This document shows positions 1 to 10,600 of a stretch of DNA of 64,000 nucleotides, piece after piece. A model generated the notes under the pieces. That model was not told where the DNA came from, searched no databases, and saw only the letters and a list, made by a program, of their open reading frames with translations. Every line of letters starts with the position of its first letter. Position 1 is the first letter of the stretch. The translations under genes and the position numbers were made by a program. This DNA is from Ahaetulla prasina (taxonomy: Eukaryota > Chordata > Lepidosauria > Squamata > Colubridae): assembly GCF_028640845.1 (NCBI RefSeq), contig NC_080546.1, positions 16,892,020 through 16,956,019 on the forward strand, given 5' to 3'.

Positions 1-61
1 TCTCACTTAGCGAAGTAAACGTGGGACTCAATTGTGGTTGTAAGTCGAGGACTACCTGCAT
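1..61 (-). repeat. Family A TIR DNA transposon, truncated by window start
   Basis: The sequence ends in the terminal motif seen complete at 33.8 kb (GTCGAGGACTACCTG). Only one end is inside the window. Confidence 0.5.
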
Positions 62-361
62 TTTCACAATCTTGTGAAATATCTGAAACGAGGAGCTTGG
101 GTGCACTTTTATGTTTGAATGTGAATTCTTGATTTGCTTTAAAAAAAAAAAGTGTGTGTGCAAACAAATGCACAACAACATGGCACATCGATTCTTGTAA
201 ACAGCTTAAATCAAGAATATAAGAACACCGTGGAAATGTTTTGCTGAATAGGGACGAAAGCTGCATTAGTACTGGATGAGCTGGTTCAAAGTCTTTATTG
301 CATGTCATAACAGAATATCGGAGTTGGAAGTGACCTGTAGAGCTCAGGCAGGTGTTCCTAT

Positions 362-977
362 ATGCAATTTCAGTCTCTTCTTTTTATTATTATTATTATT
401 AAAAAGTTTTTTATTAAGTAAACATTAAAAACATTGGACACAGTGTGACCATCCTGGTCTTGTTATATCCATACGTATTTTTAACATAACAACAAATATA
501 ATTACTATTTAACATACGTTGCTACTTTGTTCTTATAAACATATCCCTGGCCCCCATTTACATGTTTGTCTAAATATTGTCCAGTATCAGTTCTACGAAC
601 CCGAAATCTTTTTAGTTCCAACTCCTTTTTTCCTTTCCAACCATTGGTACACTTTGTTCCAAATTTTATAGTATTCTGTCTCATCCATGGTTTTTGAGTT
701 CAAGTGTCAGTCTGTCCATTTCTGCACACGTCAAGATTTTCTTTATTATTTCTTCTTATAGAAGGGGGAGGGGGGGTTCTCCCTTTTTCCAGGATTGCGC
801 ATAAAACCAATCTTGCTGCTTTTATAACATGCAGCATTTAACTATGTCAGTCCTTTGCTATGTCTCTTCTTAAAGGCCTCCAGTGATGGAGCATCAATCC
901 AAGTTTTGGGGGGCCTTTTCTTATGGTCTCTACATTATTTTTACAATCCTTCCCTCCCTCCCTCCCTCCCTCCCTTC
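362..977. other. Gene-free stretch, possible decayed LINE 3' end, with a TCCC repeat
   Basis: No exon-like signal is seen. It begins with TTATTATTA-type and poly(T) sequence as the antisense of a LINE tail would, and ends in a TCCC tandem tract at about 949-977. I cannot assign a family. Confidence 0.25.
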
Positions 978-1077
978 AGGCTTTTTATAAAACAGAAAGC
1001 AACCTGACACAGGTCCAACTATATTTTTCCAAGAGCTGATTAATGTGGGGATGGTCACTTGATTTACAGCTTTTACT

Positions 1078-1474
1078 AAACCTGGGGTCTCCACCCTTGG
1101 CAACTTTAAGCCTGGAGGACTTCTGGTTGCTCAGCAGACTAAGTCTGTCTGTTATTAACACAGCTGCTTGCATTTACTGCAAGTTCAAGTCCCACCAGGC
1201 CCAAGGTTGACTCAGCCTTCCATCCTTTATAAGGTAGGTAAAATGAGGACCCAGATTGTTGGGGGCAATAAAGTTGACTTTGTATATAATATACAAATGG
1301 ATGAAGACTATTGCTTAACACAGTGTAAGTCACCCTGAGTCTTCGGAGAAGGGTGAGATATAAATTCAAATAAAAAAAAAAAAGTCCCAGAATTGAAGCA
1401 TAGCTGGCTGGGGAATTCTGGGACTTGAAGTCCTCCAGGCTTAAAGTTGCCAAGGTTGGAGATCCCTGTAGTAA
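1078..1474. mobile_element. Family B hAT-like element split by a SINE
   Basis: The left arm (about 1078-1140) and right arm (about 1383-1474) are inverted copies. Flanks read TACTAAAC and TAGTAAAC, a near-perfect 8-bp target duplication. The middle (about 1150-1382) is a tRNA-derived SINE ending in poly(A), so the SINE inserted later. Confidence 0.6.
1150..1382 (+). mobile_element. tRNA-derived SINE inside a hAT-like element
   Basis: It shares the body seen at 20.4 and 36.2 kb (CTCAGCCTTCCATCC, then AAAATGAGGACCCAGATTGTTGG) but has a different tail, ending GGTGAGATATAAATTCAAATAAAA, like LINE-derived SINE tails. Confidence 0.55.
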
Positions 1475-1765
1475 ACTGTGCCGAATACATGTTTTATGGC
1501 GTTTATTTAAAGTTTGAAATAAAGCAAGTATTATTTCTGCGAATTGCACACCCTTATTTCTACAAGCTGCTTTCCTATTTTCCAAACGTAACAGAAAGCA
1601 TACTGTATTTCCATTGGAACTTGTTCTACAGATATCTTTAGATCCGATTTCCAGGAATGTCTGTGAGCCTTTTGCTTATTCCTCTTCCTCTCCCTACCTC
1701 CCCTCCCCTCCCTTTTTTCCCTATCTTGTTTATTCACTAATTCTAAAGTAGAATAATTGCCATAC

Positions 1766-1975
1766 CTTGTTTATGTCCCAGAGAATCAATCGGCTTCTAT
1801 GTTTGGCAAATTCAAAGGCGATGAGTCTTCCGATGCCTCTTGCAGCTCCAGTGATAAGGACAATTTCACCTGCCACAGATTTTCTCTTCACGGGAATAAA
1901 ACATTTCACCAAAGCTTCAATATAGCAAAAGGTTGCAAAGACTGCAAACCAGAGGAACTGGAGCATGGGATGCAT
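1766..1975 (-). CDS. HSD17B11: 17-beta-hydroxysteroid dehydrogenase 11/13-like, first coding exon
   Basis: The exon gives 70 codons from ATG at 1975 to AAG at 1766, followed by a clean donor GTATGG. The product is a short-chain dehydrogenase/reductase of the lipid-droplet/ER 17-beta-HSD11/13 group, which oxidises steroid or retinoid substrates with NAD+. Residues 4-24 form the hydrophobic N-terminal anchor. Residues 30-40 read [11 protein letters not shown]. The cofactor-binding TGxxxGIG motif is seen as TGAARGIG near residues 42-49, and the exon ends in LWDINK, where the mammalian genes also break. Minus orientation, head-to-head with NUDT9, matches mammalian HSD17B11. HSD17B13 is the alternative, since one exon cannot separate them. 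Later exons lie before position 1. A possible acceptor (TTCCCAACAG) lies about 33 nt upstream of the ATG, so a noncoding exon further upstream is possible. Confidence 0.78.
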
Positions 1976-3160
1976 TCTTGCTTTCCTCTACAAATGTGAT
2001 TTGACAGACTGTTGGGAAGACTCTGGAATAATGTGCAGTAGGCTATTCACCTGCCAAGTAGAATCCTTGGGAAACTCCACCCAATGCAAATCCACTTACA
2101 AAATGAAGCAGGAGAGTAAATACATTTGCTCTTTGAAGTTTATGATAACAAGCATGTTGGCAGAGAGATGTCACCTAGGCATCCTTTTCAAGCAATCCTG
2201 TTTTCTTTCAGCAGTTCTGACTCAAAGAATTTTATGATAGGATACATGATAATATTATTTGATTTTTCCATTCCTTCTTCCATAAAAAAAAAAATACAGA
2301 ATAGCTGCACGGTAGTTTTTGAATTAGAAGGAATAGCAGCTGTTGAGTAAAACAGAACAGTAGTATATTTAGGATTTTTTTTTAAAAAGAGAAAGTGTTC
2401 TGTATGTTTGCCACCTTGTTTTTAAAAACAATAAAAGGCGGGATATAAACAAATGAATAAATAAACAAACCAACAGAACGTATTTGCATAAAATGGAGAG
2501 ATGGCAGCTGTCTGTAAAACAGAATTAATCAAACAGATTTTTTTAAAAAGGTTAATAATGACAACTAGTCATAATGGTAATATAGAATCACACAGAATTT
2601 TCCCCCTTTTCTTCTCCTTAATGGTGCTTTTTCCCCTTTTGTGGGACTTTTTTCTGATATTCATGGAAATGTTCCCCACCCATCCTTAAGTTGGCAAAAA
2701 AACTAAGGATAAAAACCTGATATTTCCATTATCGATTCTAATCCCACCTTTATTGCCTCTGTTCTAGGTCAGACTTCTAACTTCCTTCCATATAACTGGT
2801 TCAAAACCCAACATGTGTTATGCTCCTTCAGGCTGTCTTTAGGTAGAAATAGCACAAAGAGGATAAACTAATTTACTACTGGAATAATTTAAAGGTGCCT
2901 CAGAAATGAAATTAAGACCCCATCCTGAAGACATGGTCCAAACGAAGATGCCACCAGACCATATCTGTGCCACAGCTTGATGCAAGTGGGAAATGAATAG
3001 TGGCTTTAAATGTCCTTAGAGCCCATCATGGAACAATAACAACAAAATTCCAAAATTGCTGTGCTTTAGCAAATATCCATAATTTGGAACTAACTGCAAC
3101 TGATTCAGGAGGCCCTTTGTCTACTAGCAGATCAGCCCTGCCCCTGCAGAATAATCCTAA
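1976..3160. other. Upstream region of the HSD17B11-like exon, no gene seen
   Basis: AT-rich sequence with no coding signal I can support. A short LINE-like tail (GGCGGGATATAAACAAATGAATAAATAA) is at about 2435-2470. No TATA box is evident just upstream of the exon. Confidence 0.3.
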
Positions 3161-3164
3161 TTTT

Positions 3165-3455
3165 GAAATAACATAACATAATAACAGAGTTGGAAGGGAC
3201 CTTGGAGGCCTTCTAGTCCAACCCCCTGCCCAGGCAGGAAATCCTACACCATTTCAGACAAATGGTTATCCAACATTTTCTTAAAAATCTCCACTGTTGG
3301 AGCATTCACAACTTCTGCAGGCAAGTTGTTCCCCTTATTGATTGTTCTAACTGTCAGGAAATTTCTTCTTAGTTCTAAATTGCTTCTCTCCTTGATTAGT
3401 TTCCACTGATCAATGTCTTGGTTACCATTAGATTTCTGAGTCAAATTCAAAGTTA
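3165..3455 (-). mobile_element. CR1-like LINE 3' fragment
   Basis: The minus strand encodes the degenerate C-terminus of a CR1-type reverse transcriptase ORF and ends in a TTATG-type tail (ACATAACATAATAACAG on the plus strand). The same element occurs at 13.1, 37.8, 51.2, 59.0 and 63.0 kb. Confidence 0.75.
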
Positions 3456-3857
3456 CAAAGCTCTAATTCTCTCCCTTCCGGTATGACCCAAAACTTATTT
3501 CATCCTGCCCTAATTAATTTTTGTACACCTTCCTCTTCAAGTAGCTTGATTTGGTTTTGATATGCACTTTGATTACGCAGCCCAGTAGTTCATGATTCCA
3601 GATAAAACTCCTACAGAAATTCTTGGGGAAATCTGAAGGCCCAATAACAGCAACAGGTCAACAATTCGTTCAGTAGCAATCTGAGGAATGGAAATTCAAA
3701 GTTACTCAAGTTTCCAGGCGGGTGTCCAAAGGACTACACTGGTTTTGATGGCCAGGCATCCTTACTGGCAAAGCAGAAGTTGGTACATTTTGATTTGACA
3801 GTTGAATTGCTCCAAATTACAATCTTTGTTATCTCTGGGGAATCCTGGAAGTTGAAA

Positions 3858-4062
3858 TCAGTGATGAAATCCAAATTTTTTTACGACCAGTTCTGTGGGC
3901 ATGGCTTGGTGGGCATGGCAGGGGAAGGATACTGCAAAATCCCCATTCCCTCTCCACTCTGGGGCCAGCCAGAGGTGGTATTTGCCGGTTCTCCGAACTG
4001 CTCAAAATTTCTGCTACCTGTTCTCCAGAATCTGTCAGAAGCTGCTGGATTTTGCCTCTGGA
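3858..4062 (+). mobile_element. Family C hAT-like element fragment
   Basis: It contains the body GGGCATGGCTTGGTGGGCATGG, then GATACTGCAAAATCCCCATT and GGCCAGCCAGAGGTGG, shared with copies at 25.4, 38.1, 39.4 and 53.3 kb. Confidence 0.55.
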
Positions 4063-4599
4063 TGAAGTCCGCATTTCTTACCAAGTTTGAAAACATATCA
4101 CCAAGTCTGAAAAACAATTATAGTATTTTTTTTAAAGAATAGAAGTTAGAATTGAGCTGGAAGAGACGTTGGAGTTCTTCTAGTCCATAAAAAAATATTT
4201 TTAATATTTTTTTTAAAAAAAAGATTATATATTTTACTTATATACTTATAGATTATACTAGATTATAATAAAAACTGAGGAGCATTTTTTAAAAAAGTTG
4301 AAATAAATGAATCAGTGGAGTCCGATTTGAATCCAATTAAAAGAAACACGAATCGGCTCGGTGGATTATTTTTTTTTTTAAAAAACCGGATTTTTACGAT
4401 CAGAAAGGATGGCTTTCAGAAATAAAGTCTGAATTTATAAGTCCAAGGAAACGTCAGAAAGTTTCTATCTCCGCGGGTTGCACAGATGTCTCCTCCTCTT
4501 CTCTTTGCATATTTTTTGCATAGAAAATAATTACAAAACGGCATTTTCTCCAAAATGACATCATTAAGGCGCGGCTCTACCCCTTTTCTATCTCTATGG

Positions 4600-4975
4600 C
4601 TGAGGAAGAAAATTTGAGACCGTGGCGTGAAAAAGATCGGCTCGCCGACAGGCAGTTACGTGCTCCTCCTCCGTCCAATCAGAAATATCATCTCCGTGAC
4701 GTAACGTTTTGCGACGAGATGAGTCGGACCGCTGGGCGTTTTTAATAACCATTGCAAGTGGGTGGGCCGGGACTAAAGAGGGTCGGAGGATTATCTCTTC
4801 CGTTTTATTGGCGAGAGTCGATGTCTTTTATAGCTCCGCCTCATCAAGGCGGAAGTGCAGGGAAATAAAGCCACTGGGTAAGAGGACGGGCCCCCAAGCA
4901 TTAACCAATCACAAGACAGCGATTTATTTGAAGGCGTGATCACGTGACAAGGAAGAGGAAGGAAATTGGATGGTG
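4600..4975 (+). promoter_or_regulatory. Probable NUDT9 promoter and noncoding first exon
   Basis: This stretch is richer in CpG than its surroundings and carries promoter motifs: CCAAT boxes at 4675 and 4905, a CRE-like TGACGTAA at 4697-4704, and an E-box TCACGTGA at 4940-4947 that resembles the CLEAR element bound by TFEB-type factors. A consensus donor (TG|GTGAGT) at 4972/4973 could end a noncoding exon spliced to the acceptor TTTTATCTTGTAG at 7430, just before the first NUDT9 coding segment. It lies between divergent genes, so it may serve both. This is inferred from motifs only. Confidence 0.5.
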
Positions 4976-5167
4976 AGTTTCGCGGAAGGAAAATATATTC
5001 ATTCTCCCCCCTCCTAAGATTATAATTACCTTGCTTATGGAATGATAAACAATATGATATGTATATATTATGCAATTTCACACACAGACACACATAAAGT
5101 GATTTCACATACACACAGAGATGTTTATGTCTATATATTACATAGTGCTAAGCCGTGTCTGCTTGTC

Positions 5168-5215
5168 GAATTAGAATAGAATAGAATAGAATAGAATAGA
5201 ATAGAATAGAATAAA
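5168..5215. repeat. AATAG pentanucleotide microsatellite
   Basis: Nearly perfect AATAG/GAATA units; the same unit forms the tail of the Rex1-like LINE at 5.43 and 15.6 kb. Confidence 0.9.
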
Positions 5216-5219
5216 AACA

Positions 5220-5430
5220 AAAATTGTCTTCTATTGACCTCACCCCATTCCTAAGAGGTCTGTAAGGGGCGTGCATAAGAGCACAATCATGCCTACCGTT
5301 CCTGTCTTATTGTTTCCTTTCATTATATCCAATTAATATAGTTATTACATACTCATGCTTATATATTGTATAGTTATTTCATGCTTATGCTTATATATAC
5401 TGTTGTGACAAAATTAAATAAATAAATAGA
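5220..5430 (+). mobile_element. LINE 3' UTR fragment, source family of the 29-bp minisatellite unit
   Basis: It matches the 3' end of the LINE at 56.1-57.0 kb (AGGTCTGTAAGGGG, then a CATAAG-rich stretch) and carries about two imperfect copies of ATGCTTATATATTGTATAG before GACAAAATTAAATAAATAAAT. It is the likely ancestor of the array at 45.1-47.2 kb. Confidence 0.65.
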
Positions 5431-5780
5431 ATAGAATAGAATAGAATAGAATAGAATAGAATGAATTGAATTCTTTATTGGCCAAGTGTGATTGGACACA
5501 CAAGGAATTTGTCTTGGTACATATGCTCTCAGTGTATGTAAAAAGAAAATATACCTTCGTCAAGAATCATAAGGTACAACACTTAATGATAGTCATAGGA
5601 TAAAAATAAGCAATCAAATCATACTAAGAAACAATCAATATAAATCGTAAGGATACAAGCAACAAAGTTACAGTAATACAGTCATAAGTAGGCGGAGATG
5701 GGTGATAGGAACGATGAGAAGACTAATAGTAATAGTAATACAGACTTAGTGAATAGTTAGGTTAGTTAGGTTTTCACAAT
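5430..5780 (-). mobile_element. Rex1-like LINE 3' end with GAATA tail
   Basis: A GAATA tail is followed by CTTTATTGGCCAAGTGTGATT and the 3' UTR sequence seen in the longer copy at 15.6 kb. No coding sequence remains. Confidence 0.75.
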
Positions 5781-6215
5781 GCATTCAGCCAAAAAAACAA
5801 ACCACATAGTGTCAATATTTTAATTTGATTCTCCTAAATATACTAGTCTTTCTTATCTGTGATTGATTATACCAAGTAAAAGGAGAAGTTGAATGTAAAG
5901 AAATACTGTATCGGACTATGGAGAAATACACAATTGGACTATGAAGTAAAAGAATAATACTCCTAATATTTTGTTACTAGAAAGATTTGGAACATATTAC
6001 TACGTTCTCTAGTATTGCTATAGTTATCCATTTTCTTAATTCATGCATTTTATTGAGGTATATTAAATATTGAGGAATCGAGGTTTCTTTCCATCTGGTA
6101 AGTATTTCCAAAAAGCAGCTGTGTTGTTTCTTAACTCAGTTGACAGTACAATATTAAAATATAAAAAAGAAACACAGAGTTGTCATTAATTCATATGTAT
6201 TGCAATATCTTCATA
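5780..6215. other. AT-rich intron sequence, nothing recognised
   Basis: No ORF, splice-flanked exon or known repeat terminus was seen. It ends in an AT dinucleotide run at about 6213-6231. Confidence 0.3.
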
Positions 6216-6228
6216 TATATATATATAT

Positions 6229-7252
6229 ATATAGGTCTTTGGTTGTTCGGGTTTTCTCCCGTGTAAAATTGGAAGTGTCTTGGCGACGTTTTGACGAAGT
6301 CTCATTCGTCATCTTCAGGCTTCAGCTTCGTGCTTCTGGGAGCAATGTTTGATCGCAGCTGTTTCTTCCTTTTAACTGCTAGTGGGGGTTTGAACTGATT
6401 GGGTGGGAGCTTGGCTGTGCTCTGATTGGATGGGGGGGGTTGTGCTCTGATTGGCTGGGGGTGTGTCCTGTGTTGGTGGGGGCTTGTTTGTGCTCAGTTT
6501 AGTCTGTGTTGCAGGGGGATTTGAGCTGGTGAGCTGCATAGCTGTTGTTTGGCTTTGTGGTCGTGCTACATCTTCATAGTGGGTGTCAGTCTGCTGCATG
6601 TATGGATTGGAGGGGTTTGAAATGGCTAATGTTGCAGCTGCGGTCTGGCTTCTGGTCCTTGGTCGTGCTTCATGATCAGTGTGGGTTTGGGTCTGCTTTC
6701 TGGGTGGATGTGCGGTGGTGACATCCTGTGTGGACCTCGTGAGTGTGGGTCTGGTGTCATTCCTCGTGTTAGGGACTCGTTTGTCAATAAGGGCGGGTTT
6801 CCAAATGGCTGGTAGGCGGAGGTGTCATCTCGCTTGTTCATGCTGTGTGGGCGTTTATCTCAATGGCTTCTCTGATTATTCTGTTGTTAAAGTGTTCAGT
6901 TTTGGCGATAGTTCTGGTCTTTTTAAAGTCAATATCATGTCCTGTGACTTTAAAGTGTTGGACCAGGGAAGAAGTTGGTTCCTCTTTTTTGAATGAGTTC
7001 TTGTGTTCTTCAATGCGTGCACTTATTCTTCTGTTGGTTTGTGCAATGTATGTGGTGGGGCAGGCGGTGCATGGGATTTCATATACTCCTTGATTTTCTA
7101 ACTCAATTTTGTCTTTGGGGTTTCTTAGGATGGTGGATATTTTTCTGTTTGTGCAGAATGCTGTCTTGATGTTGTGTTTGTGGAGGATCTTGCTGATTCT
7201 GTCTGTGGTGCCTTTTATACGGGAGAAAACCCGAACAACCAAAGACCTATAT
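6229..7252 (-). mobile_element. Penelope-like element, 3' half, flanked by a 34-bp inverted repeat
   Basis: The minus strand at 6838-7260 encodes a Penelope-type C-terminus including a GIY-YIG endonuclease core (GVYEIPCTACPTTYIAQTNRR, with the second motif as YIA), followed by a Thr/Pro/Gln-rich stretch at 6372-6599. The two ends (6229-6262 and 7219-7252) are perfect inverted copies of the GGTCTTTGGTTGTTCGGG terminal sequence. The reverse-transcriptase domain is missing. A stem-loop resembling a hammerhead core lies at 6282-6319 on the minus strand. It sits in the 5' intron of NUDT9. Confidence 0.8.
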
Positions 7253-7556
7253 ACAAACACCCGTGAAAACCTCAGAAAACATATATATATATGAATTTGG
7301 GAAGCAAATTGACAGAAATGATTAGCAAACGGGAGAAACTTTGAATTGGGGTCTGCAGCTGACCAGAATAGGCAGCTTGCATCCAGGCTTGTACTATATA
7401 CATTATAGTGATAATCATTTTATCTTGTAGGCGATGAAGAAGTGAAGACAGCATATATCACACCCAGTTTTTCCCTGATTTGGTGTCCATGTTTTTGTAC
7501 ACACACTTGGTGTTTCATTCTGAAGAAGCCAGCTTCTTGTGAACTCACTTCATGGA

Positions 7557-7684
7557 ATGGCAAGACGTTTCCTAGCCCAAACCATTACTGTAGTTTCTCT
7601 TTCTGTAACTCTTTCGGTTGTTACTAAAAAGTCCTGCCACAATTTCTCTCCAGTATTCCAGACAACAAGGAATCTTGCTTATAG
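7557..7684 (+). CDS. NUDT9: NUDT9 coding exon 1
   Basis: It starts at ATG 7557 and ends TATAG|GTATTT, phase 2. I preferred this ATG to one 18 nt upstream because the translation then aligns with the mammalian start (MARRFLA against MAGRLLG). A likely acceptor for the exon body is at 7430, with the in-between sequence as 5' UTR. Confidence 0.88.
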
Positions 7685-10600
7685 GTATTTATTCCGTGGC
7701 CTAATTTACTTTCTATACAAATCTCAGTGTCAGATATTTGACTGGCCCTGGGAGCACCCATGTTTTTGATTCTGAGCAAGTCATTCTCTCAAGGCAAACT
7801 TACAGTACGTAATACTGTTGTGGGGGGAGGAATGGGAGAAAAGTCCCTACATAAGCTACCCTTTGCTTCTAGCTAAAAAGTTGAAATGAAAACCTAATAT
7901 CAGCAAACAAACTGATGATTGCTAAAGCTCAGAAGACTGCCATAGCACAATAGTTTATGCTTAGAATTTATGAATGGCTAGGATATCTTTACAGAACAAT
8001 GAGGTCATAGACATAGATACACATTTAGTTTGTGAAGAATTATTTATTCGTATTAACCGACCCTAAATTACAATGCTTACAAATTATTCCAGGGATCCTC
8101 ATCAAACAGAAGAATTGCTTTACAATGAGATAGGTGGCATATAAATTTAGAAATAAATAAAATAAAATAAAATAAAATAAAATAAAATAAAACGAAATGA
8201 AGCAGAAATGCTTCTGGTTAGTATGCTAAGCAGCCATGTGCTTTATGCATCATTCCAAGCCTCTTTGGTGCCCATTTTTTATTTTGTAACTCAAATGATT
8301 TTCAAAATTCCATGTTTGGTACAATTGTACTGAGCAAATATACAGATACTACTTCTTGTTTCTCAGTAACCTTGACGGATTATTGCTAGAGATAATAATC
8401 ATTTAATTATCTAATCAACGCTGATAAATTGATTTTGTCATTTGTTCATCATTCCACATATCCTTTCCTTCTTTCTGAAAAACTTGACACTTACCATGCC
8501 ATTCCTATGATCTCCACATTCCACTGTATGCACGTAGCGATATTGAATTATATAGTGTTCAAATTACAGATTTGCTAAGTGAGTCAAAATCTTGGATAGG
8601 AGAAAACTTCTTATATTTCCAGAACATTTTATTTAAATCTTATTGAAATCTAACTAAAAATGAGATGTATTTTTCTGTATACATTAAATCAGTGGTCCCC
8701 AATTTTTTGGGCACCAGAGACAAGTTCCGTGGAGAAAGATTTTCTCCATGGAACTGGTGGGTGTGGTTTTGCATGCTGCCTGCATCCTGTGGATGAAGTT
8801 TCGCTTGTTTGCAAGGCTGGTCCACAGACCGGGAGTTGGGGACTCCTGCATTAAATCCTAGATATCTTCTTTATTCTAAGTGTAATAGATGAGCAGGCAA
8901 GATTTTCCTAATAGAACATCAGATTCTATAAAGAACAAAGCATCATAGATTTACTTTTTCCCCTCTCTAAGTGTACTTATATTTCTGCAGCCCATCTTCA
9001 CAACACTGGTTCCACAGAGACACAACTACAATGGCAGACTGTAAGGGGCCAAAAGAAAATCTTCATAGGAAAGCCAGAACGTCCCCATATCCAGGATCAA
9101 AAGTTGAACGCACACAAGTGCCCGATGGTAAAGTGAATTGGTTGATCAACTGGAAGAATTACAGTCCTGTGGACTATACGGCTCCAAGTGTTTTGTCGGG
9201 ACCTAAGTGGGCAGATCCAGATATTGGGTGAGTCACTCAACTATAGAAGTGTAATCCCAATTTGAATTAAAATTCTGTGTCTCATTTAGTTTTAAAATAA
9301 CCGTACAGAGTATTTTGGGGGACATTAAGACATACTCCTGCAAGTTAATTCTCCATTATTTTTCAGAATGATTTGATCTTACTTTTTTCTTATTCATAAT
9401 AAGAATAATGAAAGTTCCTTTCGAAAGCTAATTTGTCATGCTTATTTAATTAATTCCATTCTGAGGTCATCTGACTCCTTTAACAACTCTGGACATTTGC
9501 AATTGCCAAAAGGAAACAACATATATCAAAAGATGCAGCTTGCTTTGTATGGCTATAATATCATTTAGTTTGAAAATTGCAGGTTGAAGGAAAGGAAATT
9601 CAGGTTTTAGAGGTTTTTTATCATTTTGTAAATAATTTGCCAAAATTATCACCATTTGCAACATATTGCAAATATTACATATTGACATTGAACATGAAAA
9701 AATAAAAATCTAATCAGATTGTTATATTTCCAACAATTTTTAGAAAAAGAACTGTTTGTTTTATCAATCAGCATCGGAGTTATATACCTGTGGTATAAGA
9801 TTTCTACCAGTTTTTGCTAAGCGTTTTGTTACTAGATTCTGGCTGCCAAATTGTTTAGAGATAATGGTCTGATACAGTCACCTTGGTGGGTAAATTTGTT
9901 TGAGTAAGACCAAACTTGATCCTGCTTCCAGTTCCATCCAAAACTGCAAAATTAGAAATGCATGCAAACCAGCATGCATCCATCAACCCACATACCATCA
10001 ACAGAAATATTCTCATAGAGGTAGCACATAGTTATCAAATTATGGAAGTAGATCAGTGGTGAAATGTAAAATTTGTTACCACTGGTTCTGTTGGCATGGC
10101 TTGGTGGGGGGATAATGTGAAAATGGGCATGGCCAACTTTTTTACTTTTTTTGTACTTTTAAAATGCTTTTAAAAGGCTCTGACGATCCCAGCTGAGCTG
10201 CGCGATCATCAGAGGCTTTTTTTAAAACTTTTAAATGCATTTTTTCAGCCGAAGAAAAAATGCTTTTAAAAGTAAAAAAAAACCACCTCTGATGATCGCG
10301 CGGCTCAGCTGGTAATGGTTGGGAGGAGGGATTTTTGCTACGACTTCTCCGAACCACTCTCTGCCATCGCTACCGGATTGGGTGATCCGGTCCGAACTGG
10401 GAGCATTTCACCCCTGAAGTAGACTTCACAAATATATGGTAGTAAAAAGGTGTCATTGAGTAACTGCATAGGCTAGTCACTACTGCAAGCCTGCAGTGTA
10501 TTACAGAATGAAGAACTGATAAGGGGATTTCAATTTAGGTCTAAATTTTCGAAGTGGAATGAAACATTCAGCTGACAAAAGGCTTATTTGGGATTAGATG

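Noticed and set aside
6372..6599. Thr/Pro/Gln-rich secreted or mucin-like protein
   Set aside because: It is the tail of the Penelope ORF, downstream of the GIY-YIG domain, and a similar tail occurs at 49.3-49.7 kb.
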